Assembly: GCA_027025255.1 (NCBI GenBank)
Contig: JALVRC010000112.1
Location: 1-13,245, forward strand
Length of the DNA stretch: 13,245 nucleotides
Reading direction: 5' to 3'
DNA from: Caldifarciminota bacterium
GTDB taxonomy: Bacteria; Hydrothermota; Tepidihabitantia; B3-TA06; JALVRC01
Position 1 is the stretch's first letter; every line of letters begins with the position of its first letter. A model generated the notes under the pieces. That model did no database searches. It had not been told where the DNA came from and saw only the letters and a program-made list of their open reading frames with translations. The position numbers were made by a program, and so were the translations under genes. Of this stretch, positions 6,997-13,245 are shown piece by piece.

Positions 6997-7964
6997 TGGC
7001 AGGCTTAGAGTTTAATTTATCAGGTCTTGGTAGGGGAGCTAAAAAAAGAGACTATGATGTAATTATAATCGGAGCAGGAGCAGCAGGCCTTACATCTGCT
7101 ATATATACTTCCAGAGCCAGATTATCAACACTTATTATAGAGAAGGGAGCAGTTGGAGGACTTGCTGGGACTACTCATTTGATTGAGAATTATCCAGGGT
7201 TTGATGCTCCTATACCAGGACCTGAACTGATGGATAGATTTAAAAAACAGGCAAAGCTTATGGGTGCTGAGTTTTTTACATCAGAGGTTATTGGTGTAGA
7301 AAAGGGGCCTTATATAAGAATAAAAACTACTGATGGTGATTTTAATGCGAAGGCTTTGATTATTGCAACCGGTACTACTCATAAACATCTGAATGTAGAA
7401 GGTGAAAAGGAATTTTATGGGAAAGGCGTTTCTTACTGTGCAACATGTGATGCTCCTTTGTTTAAAGATAAGGACGTTGTAGTAGTTGGTTGTGGAAATT
7501 CTGGTTTGCAGGAAGGGTTATTTCTTTTAAAATATGTTAAGTCAATAACATTTGTTGAGTTTCTTCCCTATATAATAGCTGAGGAAATCTTGCAGGAAAG
7601 GATAAAGAAATATGAAAATGTTAGCTTCCTTTTAAATCATGAGGTATTGAGTATAAAAGGGGATGAAAGGCTTTCTTCAGTAGTAGTAAGGGATAGAAAA
7701 TCAAAAGATATAAAGGAAATACCTTCGGAGGGAGTTTTTATTTATGTTGGTCTTTTGCCTCAGACTGAAGTTTTTAAAGGTTTTGTAAATATTGATAAAT
7801 GGGGTTATATAGTGGTTGATGATTTTATGAATTCATCAGTTGAGGGTGTTTATGCGGCTGGTGATGTACGTGCAAATTCCGTAAGGCAGGTTGCAAGTGC
7901 TGTTGGTGACGGTGCTATTGCTGCAATTACAGCCGAAAAATATATTGCTTCAATGGAGGATTGA
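6996..7964 (+). CDS. Thioredoxin-reductase-like FAD oxidoreductase
   Basis: This 322-residue low-molecular-weight thioredoxin-reductase-type flavoprotein probably reduces the upstream PDO. The FAD-binding GAGAAG is at 26-31, the redox-active CATC at 148-151 (in SYCATCDAP), the second nucleotide-binding GCGNSG at 165-170, and the terminal FAD motif GVYAAGDVR at 284-292. An approximately 18-residue N-terminal extension (MAGLEFNLSGLGRGAKKR) precedes the first strand. The HRRxxxR segment that binds the NADPH 2'-phosphate in classical TrxB is missing. The equivalent strand ends in E188 (SITFVEFL), which usually signals NADH preference. I therefore leave the gene symbol blank. There is no clear ribosome binding site; the TAATG overlap suggests coupling to PDO translation. 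Confidence 0.88.
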   Translation: MAGLEFNLSGLGRGAKKRDYDVIIIGAGAAGLTSAIYTSRARLSTLIIEKGAVGGLAGTTHLIENYPGFDAPIPGPELMDRFKKQAKLMGAEFFTSEVIGVEKGPYIRIKTTDGDFNAKALIIATGTTHKHLNVEGEKEFYGKGVSYCATCDAPLFKDKDVVVVGCGNSGLQEGLFLLKYVKSITFVEFLPYIIAEEILQERIKKYENVSFLLNHEVLSIKGDERLSSVVVRDRKSKDIKEIPSEGVFIYVGLLPQTEVFKGFVNIDKWGYIVVDDFMNSSVEGVYAAGDVRANSVRQVASAVGDGAIAAITAEKYIASMED

Positions 7965-8605
7965 TGAGAAGAATTATTTATTTAGGTTTTTTACTGTTTT
8001 TGTTTAGTTGTTCTTCGAAAGAGGAATCTAAAAACAAGGTTATTACTCCTGTACAGGAGAAGGATACAGTAGTGGTTCATAAGGAGAGAAAGGATACGCT
8101 TCCAGCAGAGAAGGATATAGAGGGTAAAGATTCCACAGTTAAACCTTCCACAGCAGTTAAGGAAAAGAAAGAAGATCCTGGTAAGGATAGACCGGTTATG
8201 CTCGATTTCACTCTTACAGCATTGGATGGTACTCCCTATTCCTTAAGTCAATTTAAGGGAAAAGTTGTTATCATAGATTTCTGGGCTACGTGGTGTGGTC
8301 CTTGTAGAGCTGGTATTCCTCATCTTATTGAACTTTATAATAAGTACCACTCAAAAGGTTTATTTATTATAGGTGTTGGCCTTGATGATACATCTCGGCT
8401 AAGACAGTTTGTATCCGAGGTGGGAATTAACTACCCAACATTAATTGATCAAGATAAAAGAGTTGCAGGTATGTATGGTATAAGGGCTATACCTACAACT
8501 TTTTTTGTAGACAAAAAGGGACGTATGGCTAAAAGATATCTTGGGTTCAGTGCTAATATGGTTCCTGAAATGGAAGAACTTATTCAAAATCTTCTGAAAG
8601 AGTGA
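7964..8605 (+). CDS. TlpA/ResA-like thioredoxin-fold lipoprotein
   Basis: This 213-residue protein starts with a lipoprotein signal (MRRIIYLGFLLFLFSC); C16 is the likely lipidated cysteine. A charged, Lys/Glu/Thr-rich linker of about 55 residues follows. A TlpA/ResA-type domain then runs from about residue 78. WCGPC at 110-114 sits in the context IIDFWATWCGPCR, P177 fits the cis-proline (RAIPTTF), and FVDKKGR follows at 181-187. Such proteins act on thiols outside the cytoplasm, commonly reducing apocytochrome or other envelope disulfides. Their usual membrane electron donor (DsbD or CcdA) is not in this window. I chose the ATG at 7964, overlapping the previous stop (TGATG), over TTG at 7961, because GGAGG at 7955-7959 is properly spaced only for the ATG. 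Confidence 0.92.
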   Translation: MRRIIYLGFLLFLFSCSSKEESKNKVITPVQEKDTVVVHKERKDTLPAEKDIEGKDSTVKPSTAVKEKKEDPGKDRPVMLDFTLTALDGTPYSLSQFKGKVVIIDFWATWCGPCRAGIPHLIELYNKYHSKGLFIIGVGLDDTSRLRQFVSEVGINYPTLIDQDKRVAGMYGIRAIPTTFFVDKKGRMAKRYLGFSANMVPEMEELIQNLLKE

Positions 8606-8629
8606 GCAGTACTGTAAGGTTTTTGGTTT

Positions 8630-9754
8630 ATGTCTTTTAAAAATAGCATATTATTTATACTTTTATCTGCTATACTTGGATTTGGTATAGGAATAATTGT
8701 TGTTACAAGGGGGGAAATATTCCCCCCTCATGTAAAAGAGGTTCATAAAATAATTCTTAAGGGAGATATTAGTCCTTTTAGAGTTGTTGCTGAAGAGGTA
8801 TTGCCTTCTGTAGTTAATATATCTTCATCAAGAATTGTGAGACAGGCTATCCCGTTTCCTTTTGATTTTGCTCTTCCTTTTAATAATTTTGAAAGAAAAG
8901 GGGTTCCTTTTATAGAAAGAAAGGTTTTTAGTCTGGGATCAGGACTTATTATTACAGAAGACGGCTATATACTTACTAACTATCATGTAATTGCCGGCGC
9001 TGATGAAATTATGGTAACATTAAATGATGGCAGGACTTATAAGAATAGTTCTGTAAGGTTTATAGGTGGTGATCCTTATACTGATATAGCTGTTATTAAA
9101 ATTAATGGTTCTGATTTTAAAAAGGCAAATCTTGGTAATTCAGACAGTATTTTTGTTGGAGATTGGGCAATAGCTATAGGAAGTCCTTTTGGCCTTTCAG
9201 GAACAGTGACTGTTGGAGTAATTAGTGCAAAGGCTCGTAATGCAGTTGTTAATATTGAAGGAGATGTCTACGGACATTTTATACAGACCGATGCTTCAAT
9301 TAACCCGGGTAATTCTGGAGGTCCTTTGTGTAATGTAAAAGGAGAGGTTGTGGGAATAAATACTGCTATAAAGACTGTATCGGGCGGTAATATTGGTATT
9401 GGTTTTGCTATCCCAATCAATTTAGCAAAACAGATTGCTGCTAAACTTATGAAATATGGTAAACTTGAGAGAGTGTTTACAGGTTTAAAAGTAGAAGAGC
9501 TCACAGGTGATAGTAAGTCAGATGATAGTCTTGGTGTGCTTGTCTCATACGTAATTGAGGATTCTCCTGCGTATAAAGCAGGAATAAGAGTAGGGGATAT
9601 AATCCTTTCAATAAATGAGTATAGGGTTCATTCAGTGTATGAATATCAAGAGTATTTGAGAGAATATAGGCCTGGAGAGAGAATAGAACTAACTATACTT
9701 AGGGGAGAGAAAAGATTAAATCTTTCTTTAAGGTTAACCAAAGTTGCCAGTTAA
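8630..9754 (+). CDS. HtrA/Deg-type serine protease, membrane-anchored, one PDZ
   Basis: This 374-residue protein is an S1C-family protease that would degrade or sense misfolded envelope proteins. Residues 6-26 form an N-terminal hydrophobic anchor without an obvious cleavage site. The protease domain spans about 55-265 with triad H119 (TNYHV), D152 (YTDIAV) and S229 (NPGNSGGP). A single PDZ domain covers about 285-370 (AGIRVGDIILSINE at 317-330). One anchor plus one PDZ is the layout of DegS-like and Bacillus HtrA-type enzymes, not the two-PDZ DegP. The start codon lies 24 bases after the TlpA-like gene and has no convincing ribosome binding site (only an AAGG). The sigma factor gene follows directly, which makes a regulatory link possible but unproven. 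Confidence 0.93.
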   Translation: MSFKNSILFILLSAILGFGIGIIVVTRGEIFPPHVKEVHKIILKGDISPFRVVAEEVLPSVVNISSSRIVRQAIPFPFDFALPFNNFERKGVPFIERKVFSLGSGLIITEDGYILTNYHVIAGADEIMVTLNDGRTYKNSSVRFIGGDPYTDIAVIKINGSDFKKANLGNSDSIFVGDWAIAIGSPFGLSGTVTVGVISAKARNAVVNIEGDVYGHFIQTDASINPGNSGGPLCNVKGEVVGINTAIKTVSGGNIGIGFAIPINLAKQIAAKLMKYGKLERVFTGLKVEELTGDSKSDDSLGVLVSYVIEDSPAYKAGIRVGDIILSINEYRVHSVYEYQEYLREYRPGERIELTILRGEKRLNLSLRLTKVAS

Positions 9755-9772
9755 CCATGCTGGTAATGTTAT

Positions 9773-10879
9773 ATGCCTGAGGATATAGAGACAAAGCATA
9801 CATTTAATCTCCCTGATGTTAAAAGAAAATCTTTACCAAGAAAACACAATGTTATAGAACAGCTTATAAAAGAGGTAAAAAAACATCCGGCTCTATCTAA
9901 GAATGAAGAGTACGCTCTTTTCAAACGTTTTAAAGAACAGGCAGATGAAGAAGCAAGACAAAAAATAATTCTTTCAACCCTTTATTTACTCTTAAAATTA
10001 GCAGGTCAGTATAAGAACAAGGGTGTGTCATTTATGGAATTAGTAGCTGCTGGATATGAAGGATTGATTAAGGCCTTTGATAATTTTGAACCTTCAAAAA
10101 ATGTAAAGTTCTCCACTTACGCTCATTGGTGGATAAGATATTTTATGCTTAAGGCTTTAGCAGAAAAAAATATTATAAAGATTCCCCACTATTTGATAAA
10201 AACAGCAAGAGATGTAAGAAAAAATTATATGAGAATAGCCTCTAATTTAGGTAGAAATCCTACTATTGAAGAAATGGCTAAGGCTTTAGGAACTTCTCCT
10301 GCCGATATTCAACTTGCTTTTCAATTACCTGACAGTATTTCGTTAAGCAGAGAAAGTGAGAATGGCATATTCTTTAGTGAGATAATTCCCGATGAGACCA
10401 GTCTTTCTCCAGAAGAAGTTTCTGATAGAGAAGGGATAAAAGATAGATTAGCTACTGTACTTAAAGATAGGCTTCTTTTAAGAGAAAGACTTATTATTTC
10501 AAGGATTTATGGTTTTCTTTTTCCTGATAGACGTTTAACCCTTGAAGAGATAGCTGAGATTTTTAAAAGTCCACCTGGGGATGTGAGAAGGAAACTAAAG
10601 CAAATTTTAAGTTACTACAATATAAATCTTTATGATATTGATGCTATTAGAGATTTTGCAGTTAGTCCGGAGATGGATAAACTCTCAATACTTGAAAGAG
10701 AGTTAATATTTCTTTATTCAGGGATAGCTCCGGATGAAGAATACACATTGACACTTGCAGAAGTGGGAAAAATATTGGGGATAACCAAAGAAGGGGTGAG
10801 ACAGATAAAGAATAAGGCCCTTTCAAAGTTAAAAACTGGCATTAGACTTGCTGAAATACCTACATTTTTTAGAAGATAG
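9773..10879 (+). CDS. Sigma-70 family factor with two tandem region-4 modules
   Basis: This 368-residue RNA polymerase sigma factor has region 1.2 at about 36-65 and region 2 at about 66-133. Region 2 includes ELVAAGYEGLIKAFDNFEP at 89-107 and FSTYAHWWIRYF at 113-124. Region 3 lies at about 150-225, with LGRNPTIEEMAKALGTSPADI at 159-179. Two region-4-like modules then follow. The first (about 224-283) has RERLIISRIYGF, RLTLEEIAEIF and VRRKLKQIL. The second (about 300-356) has LEREL, LTLAEVGKILGI and TKEGVRQIKNKALSKLK, close to the canonical -35 reader. Family members normally have one such module. It lacks the long acidic region 1.1. Residues at the E. coli Q437 and T440 positions are Y123 and L126 by my alignment, so it may not be the main housekeeping factor. 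No clear ribosome binding site precedes the ATG. Confidence 0.9.
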   Translation: MPEDIETKHTFNLPDVKRKSLPRKHNVIEQLIKEVKKHPALSKNEEYALFKRFKEQADEEARQKIILSTLYLLLKLAGQYKNKGVSFMELVAAGYEGLIKAFDNFEPSKNVKFSTYAHWWIRYFMLKALAEKNIIKIPHYLIKTARDVRKNYMRIASNLGRNPTIEEMAKALGTSPADIQLAFQLPDSISLSRESENGIFFSEIIPDETSLSPEEVSDREGIKDRLATVLKDRLLLRERLIISRIYGFLFPDRRLTLEEIAEIFKSPPGDVRRKLKQILSYYNINLYDIDAIRDFAVSPEMDKLSILERELIFLYSGIAPDEEYTLTLAEVGKILGITKEGVRQIKNKALSKLKTGIRLAEIPTFFRR

Positions 10880-10884
10880 GAGGT
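10878..10884 (+). promoter_or_regulatory. Ribosome binding site that fixes the DUF1573 start
   Basis: AGGAGGT overlaps the sigma-factor stop codon (10877-10879) and lies five bases before the ATG at 10890. A longer reading starting at 10848 would lie inside the sigma gene with no such site, so 10890 is the supported start. Confidence 0.85.
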
Positions 10885-10889
10885 ATAAA

Positions 10890-11606
10890 ATGAAGAAATT
10901 TTTATTATTTATTGTTCTTTTTTTTATTAGTGCAGATAAGAAACCTATAATAAGAGTAAACAGCACAACTTACGATTTTGGCTTTGGTCTGGAAGGAGAG
11001 TATTATCTTTATAGAACATATATTTATAATGATGGTAATGCCAACTTAAAAATAGATAGGGTTAGATCAAGTTGTCATTGTACAAGTGCTCCTTTAGAAA
11101 AAAAACTTGTAAAACCTGGTGATAGTGTGTACCTGGATCTTATTTTTAATACTCATGAATATTATGGAGAGAAAAAACGCAGAGGCATTATATATTCAAA
11201 TGATGAGCAAACACCTGTTACAACAGTTGGGTTCAGGATTGTTCTGGCAGATAGATACTATATCCCTTTAGCGGTAAATCCTATGACTATTGATTTGTCT
11301 TCTATAGACAGCTTATCTCCTCAAACAAGTATAGATATCTATAACGGTACCTTAGAACCTTGTAGTCTGAAGGTGATAAATGTGTTTGGTGATGTTATAA
11401 GAGATGCTTACCTTGATAATGAGGTCTTAAACTCCAAGGATACAGTTAAGTTGCATGTTATTTTGAAACCTCGCTTTAAACTCAATGATAAAGGAAGCAT
11501 AACGTTATGGCTTTACTATTATAAGGACGAAAGAGTTTTAAGATTTTCAATCCCTCTTTCTTCTCACAAAAGAGTTTATGAAGGTGAAGGTGATTTGATA
11601 AAATAG
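10890..11606 (+). CDS. Exported DUF1573-domain protein
   Basis: This 238-residue protein begins with a short signal peptide (KK, about 11 hydrophobic residues, then ISA before DKK). A DUF1573 Ig-like domain follows at about 20-120. TTYDFGFGLEGE at 26-37 and the SCHCT motif at 61-65 fit the family pattern (YDFG...EGE, SCGCT), and PGDS at 76-79 matches its PG-S turn. The remaining about 120 residues are beta-rich and look like a second, diverged domain of similar type. DUF1573 proteins are common in Bacteroidetes and relatives and are presumed extracytoplasmic; no biochemical role is established that I can name. The gene sits ten bases after the sigma gene and appears to be last in the unit. 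Confidence 0.85.
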   Translation: MKKFLLFIVLFFISADKKPIIRVNSTTYDFGFGLEGEYYLYRTYIYNDGNANLKIDRVRSSCHCTSAPLEKKLVKPGDSVYLDLIFNTHEYYGEKKRRGIIYSNDEQTPVTTVGFRIVLADRYYIPLAVNPMTIDLSSIDSLSPQTSIDIYNGTLEPCSLKVINVFGDVIRDAYLDNEVLNSKDTVKLHVILKPRFKLNDKGSITLWLYYYKDERVLRFSIPLSSHKRVYEGEGDLIK

Positions 11607-11703
11607 ATTATTTGTATGATTGTTTTTCAGTACGTAAAATTTTTTTGCTTTTTGTTTATTTTGTGTAGCAATATAAAGTAGAATTTATAAGATAAAAAAA
11701 AAC
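11607..11703 (+). other. A/T-rich gap without a recognisable terminator
   Basis: The bases between the DUF1573 stop and the next promoter contain T-runs (11640-11660) and a run of nine A at the end, but I find no GC-stemmed hairpin. How the long upstream transcript ends is not evident. Confidence 0.5.
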
Positions 11704-11731
11704 TTGACAATGATTTAATTTTATGTAATAT
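11704..11731 (+). promoter_or_regulatory. Promoter of the LVIVD lipoprotein gene
   Basis: TTGACA at 11704-11709, a 16-base spacer and TAATAT at 11726-11731 precede a predicted start near 11738. That leaves a leader of about 19 bases, largely occupied by AGGAGGTG (11745-11752). The -10 box is the weakest of the four promoters in the window. Confidence 0.65.
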
Positions 11732-11756
11732 TACTCTGATAATTAGGAGGTGAAAG

Positions 11757-13245
11757 ATGAAAAGATTATTCAGTGTTTTGTTTTTAATATTAATAACTAT
11801 GGTAAGCTGTAGATTTAATAGAACTCCAGTTATAAACAGAGCATATTTATCAAGAGATAGTGCTTATGTTGGAGATACAGTATATCTTATTTGTAATGCA
11901 TTTGATCCTGATGGAGATGTCTTAACGTATAAATGGACAGCTTTTGAAGAAGGGCAGATCTATGAGACAAAGGATACAGCATATAGATGGATTCCAACTC
12001 ATAAAGGTACATATAAGTTTCAGGTAAGGGTTGAGGATGAATATGGAAAGAGTGTCTCATCTGATATGTACTATATTAATGTGAATTTTGGAATTAATTT
12101 GAGGGATGCAGATAGTATTGGAACTGTTTCAATTAAATTGTCATGGACCCCGTGGCCTGATACGATGTGGAGAAGTTATGAAGTCTGGAGATCTACAATA
12201 CAAGATGATATTGGTGAAAAGGTAGCTACAATGCCTTTGTCAATGGGATTTACAAGATTTGATACATTGTATACGGATGAAGGATTGAAGCCAGGGCAGA
12301 AATATTTTTATAGAATTGCCTCTATAGATATTAAGGGATTTTCTCACGTATCAAATCAGATAGAGATTGTAACTGAAAACTTTAAGAATATAGGGGAAAC
12401 AGATTTAAGTAATGGACATGGGATTAAAATCGTAAGACAGAATAATTTTTCATTTGTTGCAGCAAAGGAGAGTGGAGTAAGAGTAATTAGTGTTTCGGGA
12501 GGAAATATAGGAATAGTAATACCTCTTGTATGGGATATGAATTACGCAATGGATTTAAGCGCTCAGGATACAATTCTTGCTGTGGCTTTTTATCAAGGTG
12601 GTATAAGGTTATATGATATTTCTAATCCAGCTGCTCCTGACACTCTTGTGAGTTATTTACTTACTACTATTGGCGCAAGACCTATACAGGTATTGATAGA
12701 TGGAACTTATATGTATCTTGCAATGGAAGATTCACTAAAACCAAATCATTATCTTTTTAGAATTACTAAAGGTATTCCTGGTACATTGATTCTTGGGGAT
12801 ACTGTAGGTATAGCTTCGTACGTAAATGATATGGTTGTTAATGGAAATTATTTATATTTGGCTACAGAGGCTGGTATTGAAATAATAAGAGCTGAAGATA
12901 CTCATTCTGTCTGGTTAAAAAGAATAACAACACCTTCTCCAGTAAAAGGATTGTATGTTTCTGGTAGTTATTTATTTGCAGCTCTAAAAGACCATGGACT
13001 CTCAATCTACGATATATCTTCTCCTTATAACATTTCAGAGGTTGTTAATTGGCAACCTACTGAAGGAGAGGCAGATAGTTATGGAGTTTTTGTTTACGGT
13101 AATTATTGTTATGTTGCTGACGGGAAGAATGGTATAAGAATACTTGATATTACTGATCCACATAGACCTTATAGCCTATATTCATATAAAATCGGAAGTT
13201 CACTTAGAAATCTCTGGGCGGGAACGGATAACGTCATTGGTAGAG
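11757..13245 (+). CDS. Lipoprotein with PKD/Ig-like, FN3 and LVIVD propeller regions, 3' end cut
   Basis: The frame is open from the ATG at 11757 to the window edge (496 full codons, no stop). A lipoprotein signal ends at C18 (LILITMVSC). Residues about 22-105 form a PKD/cadherin-like Ig domain: an FDPDGDVLTYKWT segment, then GTYKFQVRVEDEYG. Residues about 106-205 look like a fibronectin type III domain (VSIKLSWTPW, SYEVWRS, KYFYRIASID). From about 206 come repeats of the LVIVD type, for example GGIRLYDISNPAAPD, HGLSIYDISSP and YVADGKNGIRILDITDPHRP. These build a propeller found in bacterial and archaeal surface proteins. It is probably a surface-attached binding or scaffold protein. The ribosome binding site AGGAGGTG is five bases clear of the ATG. 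A sorting tail, if any, lies outside the window. Confidence 0.85.
   Translation, partial: MKRLFSVLFLILITMVSCRFNRTPVINRAYLSRDSAYVGDTVYLICNAFDPDGDVLTYKWTAFEEGQIYETKDTAYRWIPTHKGTYKFQVRVEDEYGKSVSSDMYYINVNFGINLRDADSIGTVSIKLSWTPWPDTMWRSYEVWRSTIQDDIGEKVATMPLSMGFTRFDTLYTDEGLKPGQKYFYRIASIDIKGFSHVSNQIEIVTENFKNIGETDLSNGHGIKIVRQNNFSFVAAKESGVRVISVSGGNIGIVIPLVWDMNYAMDLSAQDTILAVAFYQGGIRLYDISNPAAPDTLVSYLLTTIGARPIQVLIDGTYMYLAMEDSLKPNHYLFRITKGIPGTLILGDTVGIASYVNDMVVNGNYLYLATEAGIEIIRAEDTHSVWLKRITTPSPVKGLYVSGSYLFAALKDHGLSIYDISSPYNISEVVNWQPTEGEADSYGVFVYGNYCYVADGKNGIRILDITDPHRPYSLYSYKIGSSLRNLWAGTDNVIGR

Noticed and set aside
7961..7963. TTG start for the TlpA-like lipoprotein
   Set aside because: GGAGG ends only one base before it; the next codon, ATG, has proper spacing.
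9773..10879. Frameshift or gene fusion artefact behind the double region 4
   Set aside because: The frame is continuous with even codon use and no internal start. The two modules are diverged in sequence, so an assembly duplication is unlikely.
10848..10889. Longer N-terminus for the DUF1573 protein
   Set aside because: It lies inside the sigma gene, lacks a ribosome binding site and would bury the signal peptide. AGGAGGT points to 10890.

Overview
The window is AT-rich, gene-dense bacterial chromosome with canonical TTGACA/TATAAT promoters and mostly strong GGAGG ribosome binding sites. Three features point to the FCB superphylum (Bacteroidetes relatives and candidate phyla such as WOR-3): a C-terminal tail resembling a type-A (Por/type IX) sorting domain, DUF1573, and LVIVD propellers. 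A two-domain protein disulfide oxidoreductase (PDO) with CQYC and CPYC sites suggests a thermophile or thermophile-derived lineage. The phylum assignment is an inference, not something the sequence proves. No transposon, phage, CRISPR array, rRNA or integrase is visible.

Layout. (1) 1-3063, minus strand: valS, then a start-stop-overlapping OmpA/MotB-like envelope gene cut by the left edge. The valS promoter sits so close to its ATG that the mRNA should be leaderless. (2) 3064-3317: a divergent promoter region. The rightward promoter has an A/T-tract UP-like element and a short leader that can fold into competing hairpins. (3) 3318-6052, plus strand: two overlapping genes for probable exported beta-propeller proteins. 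The first ends in a degenerate thioredoxin-like domain. The second carries Asp-box repeats and the sorting-type tail. (4) 6189-11606, plus strand: one apparent transcription unit that starts with tRNA-Leu(CAA) and continues through PDO, a thioredoxin-reductase-like flavoprotein, a TlpA/ResA-like lipoprotein, an HtrA-type protease, a sigma-70 family factor and a DUF1573 protein. Gaps between the protein genes are -1 to 24 bases, and no terminator is visible within the unit. (5) 11704 to the end: a separate promoter and a large lipoprotein with PKD/Ig, FN3 and LVIVD-propeller regions, cut by the right edge.

How the genes may work together: region 4 looks like a thiol and protein quality-control unit. 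PDO and the flavoprotein would handle cytosolic disulfides, the TlpA-like lipoprotein envelope thiols, and HtrA damaged envelope proteins, with a sigma factor encoded in the same unit.

The most unusual item is that sigma factor. It has normal regions 1.2 to 3 but two consecutive region-4 (-35 binding) modules. The second looks functional; the first keeps the fold signature but has a changed recognition helix. Residues matching the -10-reading positions of region 2.4 are also changed. Other points are the leaderless valS, the switch-like leader at 3254-3317, very short export signals on the two propeller proteins, and loss of the NADPH motif in the reductase.
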